Of a stretch of 64,000 nucleotides of DNA, positions 31,369 to 41,157 are shown in pieces (positions within the stretch are counted from its first letter, which is position 1; each line of letters begins with the position of its first letter). Location: positions 10,380,809 through 10,444,808 of the forward strand of contig CM043959.1 in NCBI GenBank assembly GCA_014529385.2, in the 5' to 3' direction. The notes under the pieces were generated by a model. The model saw only the letters and a program-made list of their open reading frames with translations, ran no database searches and was not told the DNA's origin. The position numbers and the translations under genes are program-made. This stretch comes from Adiantum capillus-veneris. Lineage: Eukaryota; Streptophyta; Polypodiopsida; Polypodiales; Pteridaceae.

Positions 31369-32589
31369 GTGAAGTATATGGCAAGGTTCATTCCTTTGTC
31401 CTCTCAACTTCTTTATCCTCTACAACAAGTAGCAAGGTTGGATCCTCTACAATGGACAAATGAATGTGAAGAGGTTTTACAAGGTATCAAAGAGGTTCTT
31501 GGTTCTCTTCCTGCTATGCAAGCTCCTAATTGGGATAATGAGTTTTATGTGAATCCATCAGTAGGTGAGGATGCTATTGGAGCTATGCTTCTTCAACGAG
31601 GTAACAATTCTCACTACATGAAGCCTATCTATTGTGCTAGCAGGGTGAATCTAGAGGTGGAAAGAGTCTATACTGAGGTGGAGCTCATTATGGTAAGCGT
31701 GATTTATACATGTAGAAGGTCTAGGCACTACCTTCTCCCTAAACCATTCACATTCCTCACTAGCTACACTCTTCTACCTCAATTGGTGAATAGCCCTACT
31801 TTGTCAAAGAGGCTCATGAAGTGGATTGTGGAGCTACATGAATTCCAATTCTCTTTTCTTGTTGAGGAGATTACAAGGGCTACATTGGTTGATTTGCTTA
31901 CCTATAAGGAAATCCCTATTCTTCTTAAGGAGGATGCAGTGAAGAAGCAACACATGGAAGCTCCTGACATAGACAATGCCTATCTATTGTTTTTTGATGG
32001 CTCTTACAGGAAAGCGCATGGTGAAGCTTCAGGAGGTGTGGTATTTTATGATCCTCAAGGTTCTTTGGTAACTAAAAGGAGTTTGAATCTTACCGCACAA
32101 AGCAACAATGAAGATGAGTCTGCTACTTTGGAGAAAGGTCTCAACCTTTGCCTTGAGCTTGGCATCCGTTGTGTGAGGGTAAGAGGTGATGCTCTTTTGG
32201 TGGTTAAGCAAGTACTTGGGGTGTGGAAAAGTAAGAATCCAAGGCTGAAAAATATGTGTTTTCAAGTGAAGAATCTGCTTAAGCATTTTGAAGCTTGGAG
32301 TTTAAGGCATGTGGACAGGTCTCAAAATGAAGAAGCACATGGTGCAGCGCAAGCTTCAATTGGGCAACTGTATGTGATAAGGGATGATTCTCCTCTTTAT
32401 TTGGGAAGGGAAGCTTTAGAGAGGGACAAAGAGTTTCTACAAACAGGTATGCTTCCATCAGGGTTGGAGAAGCCAAAAAATTACACCTTCCTAAGTCGTG
32501 ACAAAAGGTATGTGCTACTTGGTGATGCCTTGTATATGAAGGGGGATGATCTTGTGATGACAAAAGTGCCTTGGAAAGAGGAAATTTAA
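31369..32589 (+). CDS. Tat pol: RT connection, gypsy RNase H and archaeal-type RNase H
   Basis: 406 residues, open. Residues 1-60 are RT connection ([20 protein letters not shown]). About 60-175 is the gypsy RNase H, with the first catalytic Asp apparently replaced ([20 protein letters not shown]). About 205-330 is a second, archaeal-type RNase H, known from the Tat lineage: [45 protein letters not shown] and [15 protein letters not shown]. Asp, Glu and Asp are visible. The final Asp (normally N..AD.LA) reads His. The remainder leads to the integrase finger. The first Met is only an internal codon; reading begins near 31316. The stop at 32587 (KEEI*KIL) is in frame with the integrase finger. 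Confidence 0.8.
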   Translation: MKYMARFIPLSSQLLYPLQQVARLDPLQWTNECEEVLQGIKEVLGSLPAMQAPNWDNEFYVNPSVGEDAIGAMLLQRGNNSHYMKPIYCASRVNLEVERVYTEVELIMVSVIYTCRRSRHYLLPKPFTFLTSYTLLPQLVNSPTLSKRLMKWIVELHEFQFSFLVEEITRATLVDLLTYKEIPILLKEDAVKKQHMEAPDIDNAYLLFFDGSYRKAHGEASGGVVFYDPQGSLVTKRSLNLTAQSNNEDESATLEKGLNLCLELGIRCVRVRGDALLVVKQVLGVWKSKNPRLKNMCFQVKNLLKHFEAWSLRHVDRSQNEEAHGAAQASIGQLYVIRDDSPLYLGREALERDKEFLQTGMLPSGLEKPKNYTFLSRDKRYVLLGDALYMKGDDLVMTKVPWKEEI

Positions 32590-32780
32590 AAAATTTTAGA
32601 GGAGAATCATGAGGGTTCTTGTGGTGGTCACTTTGCTTCAAAGATCACTTTGCATAAAGTCTTGCAGGAGGGTTATGTGTGGCCAAGTGTTCAACGTGAT
32701 GTTCATCATTGGTGCAAGTCTTGTAAAGAGTGTCAAAGTATGGAAAATAGGGTTCTCAAATCAGAATTAGAGGCACCATT
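32590..32780 (+). pseudogene. Tat integrase zinc finger
   Basis: In frame after the stop at 32587: ILEENHEGSCGGHFASKITL, then YVWPSVQRDVHHWCKSCKEC. The His-His-Cys-Cys finger is complete. The frame changes near 32780 before the catalytic core. In the family this finger helps the integrase multimerise on element DNA ends. Confidence 0.75.
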
Positions 32781-33695
32781 GTGTCTTATGATGTGTTTGA
32801 GAAGTGGGATATTGATGCAATAGGTCCTCTACCTATGACAACTAGAGGCAAATGTTACATACTTACTGCTGTTGACTATCTATCCAGGTGGACCGAAGCC
32901 AAAGCTGTTAAGCACATCACGAGTAAAGATGTTTCCTTATTTATATATGAAGATATTTGCTGCAAATTTGGTATGCCATTGGAGTTACTTTCTGACAAGG
33001 GTCCAGGTTTCAGGGGAGAGTTGGTGGATTATCTATGTGAAAAGCTTCATGTGCATCGCAGGTTTACTACTCCATACTATCCGCAATGCAATGGCATGAA
33101 TGAAAGGTTTAATGGAGAGCTCATAAGGATGCTTACAAAGATGACAAGAAACAATGTGAAGACTTTGGATTTAGAGTTACCTTGTGCTCTATGGTCTTAT
33201 AGGATTGCCATCAAATCAGGTACTGGTTTTTCTCCCTTCCATCTAGTTTTTGGCAAAGAGGCTTTACTTCCTATTGAGGTGGAGATACCAGCCTTGAAGA
33301 TGATGCTAAAGCTTGAAGAAGAGCCCAAGGATGAATTCAAGGAAAGAATTTTATATTTGCAATGTGTACAATTGGATAGGGTGTTAGCTTTTGAGCATTA
33401 TGAGCAGGTCTTGAAGAAGAATCAAGCAAAGGCAAATGAGAAGGTAAAGAACAAGGACATCAAGAAGGGTTACATGGTACTTTGTTACAATAGTAAGCTT
33501 GATAGCACTTTTCAAAAGAAATTTCAAATCAAGTGGCAAGGTCTTTTCTTGGTCTTAAACAGGTTTCCAAATGGCACATATCAGCTTGCTGACTTGGATG
33601 GTACCCCGCATAAAGCACGTGTGAATGGCTACAGGTTGAAGAAATATATTGCAAGGTTGATTACTTTGATTGAGGATGATCCTTCTTTTGAATAA
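32781..33695 (+). CDS. Tat integrase catalytic core and C-terminus
   Basis: 304 residues, open. All three acidic catalytic positions are visible: FEKWDIDAIGPLPMTTRGK, LELLSDKGPGFRGELVDYL and YPQCNGMNERFNGELIRMLT. The core ends with LWSYRIAIKSGTGFSPFHLV. The C-terminal part has VLCYNSKLDSTFQKKFQIKW and QGLFLVLNRFPNGTYQLADL (GP-type module) and the closing NGYRLKKYI. No chromodomain follows. The normal polyprotein would run in from 32590, and the Met is internal. This is the best preserved catalytic region in the window. In the family it inserts element DNA into the host chromosome. Confidence 0.85.
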   Translation: MSYDVFEKWDIDAIGPLPMTTRGKCYILTAVDYLSRWTEAKAVKHITSKDVSLFIYEDICCKFGMPLELLSDKGPGFRGELVDYLCEKLHVHRRFTTPYYPQCNGMNERFNGELIRMLTKMTRNNVKTLDLELPCALWSYRIAIKSGTGFSPFHLVFGKEALLPIEVEIPALKMMLKLEEEPKDEFKERILYLQCVQLDRVLAFEHYEQVLKKNQAKANEKVKNKDIKKGYMVLCYNSKLDSTFQKKFQIKWQGLFLVLNRFPNGTYQLADLDGTPHKARVNGYRLKKYIARLITLIEDDPSFE

Positions 33696-33810
33696 TTTTC
33701 TGATCATTTTTCTAATGATGAAGATGAAGTGAAGACTCCCTCATGTGGTTTACAGGATCTCTTTTGTGCTGCTGATCATGAATGATCTAGCAGGCTGAGG
33801 TATGGCAAAC

Positions 33811-33827
33811 TATGTTGGGCGCATTTC
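33811..33827 (+). other. Polypurine-tract remnant of Tat segment
   Basis: TATGTTGGGCGCATTTC stands where Tat elements carry TTGGGGGCA before the 3' LTR. A G-to-C change appears to interrupt the tract. It is followed by TGACACCCCG. Confidence 0.45.
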
Positions 33828-34672
33828 TGACACCCCGTTTTTTGTAAATTTGTATGGACATGACGTCCAATGTCAAAAGGGCATGTGGAATTTCTTTTTG
33901 CGGGTTTTTTAGAGCAAGCACATTAACATGCACTGCAAGTCACTAGTCTAGTGACAGCTGTCGGGCTACTACTGTAAGTGCCCGTGAGTGAGTTTTTTGA
34001 AGTGAGCCTTGTATATAACAAAAACTCATGTACAAAATAAAAAAAGTTCAGCCAAAGATCAGAAATTTTCAGGTTTTAGCTCGTTGTGTCTCCTTGGTGC
34101 TCTTGGATGCAGTTTTTTGCCCCGACTAGCCTTCTCTACGTGTAGTCGTGTTGGGACAGCTTTCTGTTCGCGTCAATTTTTATCATGGAGGCATATGGAA
34201 TCGATTTTGGTAATCTTCAGATTTCTCTCCAGTAATTTTTCAATATTTTTTTCAAGCTTTAAAGTGCCCCAATTGGAGTTGTGCTCTTCAGGTTACGACT
34301 AGTTCTCTGTAGGGTTATGGCTATGGCAGCCTAGTGGCAAATTGTGTGTAGACAGATTCGGAGGGCATGTATCTATGAATTGTGGAATTGATGTTGAAGT
34401 TATGGGTTTGTGATGCTTGATTGTGAAAGGAGAGGCTGTTGTCTTCATCTTCATTGGTCGACGTGTGCTATAAATCCGTGCTTTGACAGGGTTTTGCTAC
34501 TATGTGACATAGTCTCTTGGGTGGGCGACGGCTAGTAAATTCCCAAGGGTCTACTCCTATTGGACTTGTGGTGTTTCAAAATGATTTTTCAAAGCTTTTT
34601 GCGTCTTGTAGTTCTCTTTCAACACTCTTGGGTGACATCACTATAGAGGTGTTTCAGTTTGCTTGTTTCCCA
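33828..34672 (+). repeat. Partial or whole 3' LTR of Tat segment
   Basis: Begins TGACACCCCGTTTTTTG, typical of Tat LTR starts. It runs to the junction with chromovirus RNase H at about 34673. Its natural end is not defined. No gene was seen in it. Confidence 0.55.
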
Positions 34673-35591
34673 ACAGCGTCATCTTTTGCTTGGTGTCAAA
34701 TTTGAATTGCGTACTGATCATCAAAGCTTGAAGTATATTTTCACTCAGCCATTGTTAAACAACAGACAAAGGAGATGGATTGAATTTTTGGATGATTATG
34801 GATTTGATTTGAAGTATTTGTGTGGAAAAGAAAATAAAGCTGCAGATGCATTGAGTCGTAGGCCTATGTGTACTTTGTTGACTGTTGTGCGGTCTAATTT
34901 GATTGATGATATACATGCTGAATTTGAAAATGATTCTTTTTATATGCCTATTTTGAAATTCTTGCGTGAGAATATTGGTGAGATGTATGAGAACAGATAT
35001 CACTTGTATAAGGTAAATCTGTATTATTATGACCGCTTGTGTGTTCCTGCAAATTTTGCTTTTAAGAGTCAAATTATGCATGAGTGTCATAATTCACCTT
35101 TTTCTGGTCATCCTGGATTGAATAAAACATATGAAAAGATTAAAAGTTCATTCTTTTGGCCGCGTATGAAATTGGATGTTAAGAATTATGTGGGTGAATG
35201 CTTTCAATGTCAACAAGTTAAGATTGAACATAAGAGGATGCCTGGTGACCTTGAACCCTTAGACATTCCTTTACAGAAGTGGGAGTCCATATGCATGGAC
35301 TTTATCATTAGACTTCCTACTACTCGTGGAGGGTATCACTCGATCTTTCTGGTGGTAGATAGACTCACAAAACAAGCTCACTTTTTTCCTGTAAAAATAA
35401 TTGATACTGCATTGACCATTGCACGCTTGTTTGTGAAAGAGATATTTCGTTTTCATGGCATGCCCAAGAGCATAGTTTCTGACAAAGATTCTAAGTTCAC
35501 TTCTCATTTCTGGAGAGAGACTTTTGACTCTATAGGTACCCAGTTACGCATGTTTTTCATCCTCAAACAGATGGGTAAACAGAGAGAGTGA
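34659..35591 (+). pseudogene. Chromovirus RNase H C-terminus and integrase of C1
   Basis: 310 residues, open. RNase H end: FELRTDHQSLKYIFTQPLLN and KYLCGKENKAADALSRRPM. Integrase finger: HECHNSPFSGHPGLNKTYEK and VGECFQCQQVK. Catalytic core: ICMDFIIRLPTTRGGYHSIF (first Asp) and PKSIVSDKDSKFTSHFW (second Asp). A frame change near 35550 then leads to HPQTDGxTERVNH, with the Gln of DGQTER a stop and the catalytic Glu kept in the next frame. The Tat segment upstream replaces the first part of this RNase H. Inactive as it stands. Confidence 0.85.
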
Positions 35592-35989
35592 ATCATATTT
35601 TAGAAGATATGTTACGAATGTATGTCAATGAAAACCAATCTAATTGGAATGAATATCTGCCTTTGGTTGAATTTGCATATAACAGTTCATATCATTCATC
35701 TATTAGGATGACTCCGTTTGAGGCAATGTATGGCTATAATTGTCCCACACCTATTAATTTCCTTAACTCGAGGAATAAGGTAGAACTGTCACGTGAGATG
35801 CTTGAGAAAATGGATAGCGAGTTGGTCAAAATCAGGGGGAATATTAGAGAAGTTCAAAAGAGACATAAATTGTATTATGACAAGAAACATCGTGTTGTGG
35901 AGTATGAAACTGGTGATATGGTTTTCTTAAAGGTTATTCGTGAGAAGTCTCATTTGATTCTTGGAAAGGATAGAAGATTGTCTCCATGA
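35588..35989 (+). pseudogene. Chromovirus integrase C-terminal part of C1
   Basis: 133 residues. MNHILEDMLRMYVNENQSNW directly follows the TERV motif in proper frame. EYLPLVEFAYNSSYHSSIRM and TPFEAMYGYNCPTPINF end the core. YDKKHRVVEYETGDMVFLKV starts the C-terminal domain. A stop at 35987 precedes the GP(F/Y) module, whose reading continues (FAGLFKILKRIGSLAYKL). Confidence 0.8.
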
Positions 35990-36010
35990 TTTGCTGGGCT
36001 GTTTAAAATT

Positions 36011-36295
36011 TTGAAGCGCATTGGTTCATTAGCTTACAAATTGGAATTGCCTTCTTATGTTAAAGTGCATCCTGTATTTCATGTGAGTTTATTGAAAAAG
36101 TATGTTCCTAATGTGCATCATGTTTTACAAGACAACTCTAAGTTGAAAGATGACGAAACATTGACCGTAGAACCAGACTTAGTGCTAGATAGGCGTGTTA
36201 AACATCTGAGAAATAGAGACATTGTGGAAGTTTTGGTTAAGTGGCAGAACTATCCAATAGAGGATGCATCATGTGCTGATCTTAGTGTTTTGTAA
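36011..36295 (+). pseudogene. GP(F/Y) module and chromodomain of C1
   Basis: 94 residues. IGSLAYKLELPSYVKVHPVF and HVSLLKKYVPN are the usual sequence before a chromodomain. PDLVLDRRVKHLRNRDIVEV and LVKWQNYPIEDASCADL match the chromodomain pattern (E.ILD.R....R...VL(V/I)KW....EDATWE). The terminal Trp-Glu is altered to Ser-Cys. In the lineage this domain steers integration toward modified chromatin. Confidence 0.8.
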
Positions 36296-36344
36296 ACAGA
36301 AATTTTCTCTCTTTTCCAACTCTGAGGACAGAGTTAATTTTGAT

Positions 36345-36354
36345 AAGGGGAGAA
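36345..36354 (+). other. Polypurine tract of C1
   Basis: AAGGGGAGAA lies directly before the 3' LTR start TGTAATAGG. Confidence 0.85.
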
Positions 36355-37326
36355 TGTAATAGGACTAATCTTTGAAGTTCTTAAAGTCGAAAAGAATGTA
36401 GTAGGGCACATCTTTCGTTTACCACGATTTGAAAGATTGTTGAATAGTCTATTAAATAGAGCTTATATGAATGAGTTTGAGTTATTAAGAGAGAACATAT
36501 ATTCTTTTTTTAAAATAATACACTAAAGACGTATTTGATAAAGATTAATGAATAACAGATAGTCTGTCTATGAATAGTAAAATTGAGATTTTTATTAATA
36601 TAAGTGTTTTATATTTATGTGTTTTAGTTTAAATTGCATGGTTAGGCTTAAAATAAGTTGAAAAAGTAGTGGAGACCCAAAAATAGAGGTTTTAGGAGCC
36701 GCGACCTAAAAGTTGCGTTTTCAGCCAAAGAAAGATGTTTTTCGAAATTCTGTCCGCGAAACCTGGTAGACCAAACCTATTTCCGTCGTTTTGAGTAACT
36801 GGATTGCTTTGTTCTGAGTTCGTTTGTAAAAGTTATGATGGAAACAAACAGAAGGCAGCAGCAAGGTAGTATACGCAGGGACAGGCAGACATACAACATC
36901 ATACAACTCTCCCTGCTATCAACCAAGAAGTGGATTTGTTTCTTCATGGTGGACTATTGCAATTGAGATTATGAAGGTATACTTGGTGCGAAAATCGAGT
37001 TGACTGAACGCTTAAAAAGCGACTATTTTGAGAAGTCGTAGGCTTTTCGAGGAAAAGAAGGATAAAAGCGCGACGGGTGGTGCATTTGGGGATCATTCAC
37101 CGATCTCTTCTTCTGCGAGTGCGAGTGCGAGTGTGAGTGCGAGTGAGACGCTGCATGCAAGCAAACTGAAGCTCGGGGGTGGTCGGGAGGTTCGAGATGC
37201 GTACAACGGAGTGCGCCCATATTCAATTGCTCCTCTATTGTATCAAAAGTCTGCAAAGATTCATCAATACAAAGATCTCTTTCTCTACCTTTTGCTGTCT
37301 ATCTCTATTATTCTGTTCCTGTGACA
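36355..37326 (+). repeat. 3' LTR of C1
   Basis: 972 bp, starts TGTAATAGG and ends CTGTGACA. Partner of 28618-29583. It contains more GCGAGT units (about 37117-37146). Confidence 0.95.
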
Positions 37327-37331
37327 CACGA
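37327..37331. repeat. Target site duplication CACGA, right
   Basis: Identical to 28613-28617. Fixes the 3' end of C1. Confidence 0.9.
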
Positions 37332-38229
37332 CCAACAAAACTAGAAGAAAAATAATGATGATGATGATGACGAGACAATGAGGGTGGACAGAACACAGGG
37401 TTAGCTACTACAAGTCCATCAACAATTATTGGGAGCTAGCCTCCATAGACCATGCCGCAGATAGGCCTACTAAGGATCAACCACCACAAGATGGGGACAA
37501 CCAACACAAGCCACTTGATCATCAAAAAATTGGTAGGCAGGCATATCATAGTCATTGTAAGGGAAAGGCATTCTCTTAGACCCTAAATATGAATCTAATC
37601 GTAATCACTCTAACGAGCTACTAACACTAAACAAAAGCCTACAAAAGCAAAAACATCTCTAGATCTAGCAATACTTGGATGATGACACAATCTATTCAAA
37701 CTTGGAGAGGTTTTGGATGTTGTATGTGGGGACCAAACGGATCGTGGAAGACTAGAAATCAGCCAATTATCATGATCAGTCAGTCTGCCAACTTCCATGA
37801 CATCCAAGTATTAAATAGGGTCCCAAAAAAATGCCTTGCAAATGACGACAAAGCCATAAACCCAACAATAGAAGACTTAATCACTATATCTCTTAAGTCT
37901 CTAGGGATATAGATAGAGATATTAGTGGGCACCAGACTGACCTACTAATGCATGAAAGATATCCGGCTGCAAATCAAAGAGATGATCATACAAATGTAGA
38001 GTCATAGGGGAATTCAAAACTAAGTGTTGTAGGAGTGCTTTGCAAGCTTATTGCTGATTTACAACAATTTCAACTCTTATGGGCCAATGGAAATTTCAAA
38101 TGAGAAGGATCATTAAGATCATGAACCAGCTTCTTCAGCACTAACAATCAAAGCCTCCAAGATTTCATAAAAAGACTTAAATGGCTTAATTTTTGATTTT
38201 TTTCGAGTTGGTACCCTACTACTACTACT
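37332..38229 (+). pseudogene. Unrecognised degenerate coding region, right part
   Basis: Continuation of the region interrupted by C1. Broken frames are Lys/Asn/Asp-rich at first (AAAATAATGATGATG repeat at about 37350). No recognisable domain. The character is lost by about 38170. Confidence 0.3.
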
Positions 38230-38516
38230 CATACCTGGCGTACCAATAAAGAAACGCAGTTCTTTATCTCGATATTCGGCCCCGTCCAGCCAAGAAATCC
38301 ACGTGAGCCCCCCCCTCCTCCCCTGTCTCCGCGACCTGCTCGCTCACCCTCCTGCCCCTTTGTGCCACCTCATCCATTCCACCCCCGTCCGAGTACCTGC
38401 CTCCCATGCATAGGCCGCCTCCAGCCGTGAGCGACACCTCTCTCCCCTCTTCGAAGCTGCAGAACCAATGCAGCAGAAAATCAACACTCTACACGTCCTG
38501 AGTTCTCCCACCTATT

Positions 38517-38548
<32 letters not shown>

Positions 38549-38763
38549 TCCACGTCGGCATAGGCCTTCCCCCCTCCGACCTCCGCCCTTCCTCTGTCAG
38601 CCCTCGCGTAAGTTCCAACTCTGCTCGTAAGTCTCTGGGCGGCATCCATGTTGGGCTTGCATGAGGGCCTGCTGCTTGACCCTGAGAGGGAGAGAGAGAG
38701 AGCTTGTAGCCGCGCCCCCCCCCCCCCCCCCCCCCCCCCCCCAAAAATTAAAAGCTCATTGTG

Positions 38764-38794
<31 letters not shown>

Positions 38795-38971
38795 GTCTCC
38801 CTCTGTTGCAAAAAGGCGAGTGTACATGCGAAGAGGAGACGGTGAAGTATAGCCGTCCACCGTCCACCGCCTTGCGAGAAGGGCCCGTCCCGAATTCTGT
38901 CCTGGGACTTGCCTCGCTGTCGAACCTCTGGCCTTCGCCGCAAACGGATCATCTCCAGATTCCCTACTTTT
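38230..38971. other. GC-rich stretch with GA tracts and a C run
   Basis: 38280-38960 is much richer in C than its surroundings and holds (GA)n at 38518-38547 and 38769-38794 and a 28-base C run at 38715-38742. Long minus-strand frames here consist of Ser-Leu and poly-Gly from the repeats and are not genes. It may be an LTR or leader of an unrecognised element. A 22-bp word (CAATAAAGAAAC...) at 38244 recurs at 39494. Confidence 0.55.
38715..38742 (+). repeat. Poly-C tract, 28 bases
   Basis: Uninterrupted C run between GA-rich segments. Length is likely unreliable in any assembly. Confidence 0.8.
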
Positions 38972-39468
38972 TGAACGATTTTCGTAAGGGAAAATTACCA
39001 AAATACCCCTCTAATTTTAGGAAATTCCCAAAATACCCCTCAAATTTCAAAAATTCCCAAAATACCCCCGATATTTTGTCATAAATTCCCAAAATGCCCT
39101 TCAAATTTTCCAAAATTCCCAAAATACCCCTGGTTGTGAGAGTAAATTTCTCGAAAAATAAAATTTTTTGTAGGTCGTCACAAGAAGAGTGATTGTCTAT
39201 CGTCCAAGATGCTAAAACTACAATTTGAGTTGGTTACATTGGCTTTGGAGATGAATTACTTCATTATTTTTAGACATAATTACCTTTTTTGCGATGGTAA
39301 CTGGTTACAAATTACCTCCTGAGCACTCAAAATGGATCTCAATTGTCAAAAATGAATGAAGATTAGAAAATCTTGAACAATCCAACCAAAATAGATACAG
39401 GGGTATTTTGGGAATTTCCTCAAATTAGAGGGGTATTTTGGTAATTTTCCCTTTTCGTAAATCGTTCA
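38972..39468. mobile_element. Inverted-repeat element (MITE-like) with internal minisatellite
   Basis: About 69-bp terminal inverted repeats at 38972-39040 and 39399-39468. The left begins TGAACGATTTTCGTAAGGGA and the right, reverse-complemented, TGAACGATTTACGAAAAGGG. Both then read AAAATTACCAAAATACCCC and a second TTCCCAAAATACCCC. Next to the left arm the word AATTCCCAAAATACCCC recurs several times with about 30-bp spacing up to 39132. No transposase, and no clear target duplication. Confidence 0.65.
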
Positions 39469-39549
39469 GACATATTTTACTATGCTGACATAACAATAAA
39501 GAAACTCAGTTTCTTACTTGATGCTGCCTCAATAACACCCCCCCCCCCC

Positions 39550-39890
39550 ATCTACGAGGTGATTGTGGGCCGTAGATCCAAACGACGGCACCAAAAGTAA
39601 TCTAGGGTACCCTCGATTACTTTTGTAATTTAGGATACCCCAATACTTTCAGAGGTTGTCGCCTTGCACATGTGTTTTAAGTAAATTAGGACCTCCATGT
39701 TTCAAAAACGCACGCAAGGTGAAGTCGTTACGACATGTGCCTCTCATGGGTGAGGTCACGGGTTCAAACCCCACGCTCGTAAAATGGGGTACCCTACATT
39801 ACTTTCGAAACGCGGGTACCTTAGATTACAAAAAGTAATCTAGGGTACCCGTATTCCATATCTACGGCCCACAATCCTCCTACCGTAGAT
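39550..39890. mobile_element. Inverted-repeat element with tRNA-like core
   Basis: The left end ATCTACGAGGTGATTGTGGG and the reverse complement of the right end ATCTACGGTAGGAGGATTGT (then GGGCCGTAGAT) match with small indels. Farther in, AAAAGTAATCTAGGGTACCC occurs on both sides. The middle (about 39716-39782) contains a perfect pol III B-box consensus. A target duplication is not evident, partly because a C run adjoins the left end. Confidence 0.55.
39761..39771 (+). promoter_or_regulatory. pol III B-box (tRNA/SINE-like)
   Basis: GGTTCAAACCC fits the B-box consensus GGTTCRANNCC. Upstream, AAGTCGTTACGACATGTGCC and GGTGAGGTCAC look like the body of a tRNA-derived sequence, but no full cloverleaf or clear A box was found. 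Confidence 0.5.
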
Positions 39891-40189
39891 TCCACCCTCC
39901 CATGTCCGTGTCACTTAGTCCGGAGCCCCCCTCCCCCTTAATATTCTCTCCTCCAACCCCCTTAAAAAAAGCCCAAAGTCCATGTGTCTGCTTCTTTCTG
40001 CTCGCGCAGCTCCCTCACCCTCTGTCACCCTACGTCTCCTGCCCAGCCCCGCCGTGCCTGCCTCCCTCCCTTTCCACGTCAAGTTTTGACCTCCAAGCCC
40101 TCGCCAGTCCAGAGAGAGACCTACGCGTAGAAACCCCCGCTTGTCTCCCCCCTCTTCCACCTGCAATGGTAGCCGCGTGCAACTCCAGC

Positions 40190-40236
<47 letters not shown>

Positions 40237-40435
40237 CCCTCCGTGCACAAGCCCCTTGGTTGCCCTGTAGAGACCCGTCGGCCTTCCTCGCCATAGAAGC
40301 ACAGAGAGAGACATATATATATCGGAGAAGGGACACATACTCGCTTGATACCTACTACCCTTACATGTGTCCATGCACGAGCCCATGCGTGCATGGATTA
40401 GAAAATGCACATAGACTTTTCGCACAGCAACGGCG

Positions 40436-40481
<46 letters not shown>

Positions 40482-40920
40482 TGACCGTATCTTCCCTGAT
40501 TCGACTCAATTCAAACTTTTTTCAAAATCAACCACACATGGAATCTAATTTTTATTGAACTTGTGAAGAAGAAGAGAAGCGATAGAAATCGAAGAAGCAG
40601 GGTCGAAGAAATAGAAGATAAGTTTAGGTTAAATGCAACAAGCTTTGGAGCTTTAAGCGGTTTGAGCAGAGCCTATTGAGGTTGTCATTTGAACCAATTT
40701 CAAGAGACTACAGAGATTTAATTAGTTGATATGTGAACTTGCAACCTTTCGCACACGAAGCAAGAATCTACACCGAATTTGAAATTCAAGATATCTTATT
40801 CAAGAGGTTGTAGTAGGGGGCACCCAATTGTAAAAAATGGAAAAAATATGGCCATTTGAGGGTGAGGAATCAGGAAGGGATTTGGGATTCTCTCTCACAC
40901 ACGTGTGGCTTGCCATGCCA

Positions 40921-40957
<37 letters not shown>

Positions 40958-41040
40958 TGCACATCAAAGGGTTGGAGTCTGGCTTTTTCTCACCGACTAT
41001 ATTGAGAAACCCCTCTTTCTCTCATGCGCAGGGAGTGCTA

Positions 41041-41084
<44 letters not shown>

Positions 41085-41157
41085 TCATGTCGCTCTTGGA
41101 TAGTCTGCAGGAGGGTTGTCTTGGGTTGAGTATGAGCAAGATGAAGGCAGGGCAGGC

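Larger units (their letters stand above)
31314..34672 (+). mobile_element. Tat-lineage segment inside C1
   Basis: From about 31314 the sequence reads [20 protein letters not shown], the connection domain of a different element. It goes on through two RNase H domains, integrase, a polypurine-like patch and an LTR start (TGACACCCCG at 33828). At about 34673 the chromovirus RNase H resumes (QQRHLLLGVKFELRTDHQSL). There is no 5' LTR, gag, protease or RT for this segment and no target duplication. It replaces roughly 0.5 kb of the chromovirus. The junction at 31310-31318 may share a few bases (ATTTCACT) between the two parents. Confidence 0.8.
28618..37326 (+). mobile_element. C1: chromovirus (Ty3/gypsy) carrying a Tat-lineage segment
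   Basis: A complete insertion of 8709 bp: 5' LTR 28618-29583, initiator-Met primer site, gag remnant, protease remnant, RT, foreign Tat segment (31314-34672), chromovirus RNase H, integrase and chromodomain, polypurine tract, 3' LTR 36355-37326, with perfect 5-bp duplications CACGA. The LTRs look about 95-96% alike by eye, so insertion is older than the very recent past. The two RNase H/integrase sets come from different lineages, which makes the element a chimera. Confidence 0.9.

Noticed and set aside
38481-38952. Long minus-strand open frames (Ser-Leu and poly-Gly)
   Set aside because: Produced by GA tracts and the C run. Several frames are open at once and no domain is present.
39716-39782. 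Functional tRNA gene
   Set aside because: Only a B box and a T-arm-like stretch are convincing. No complete cloverleaf or acceptor stem could be drawn.
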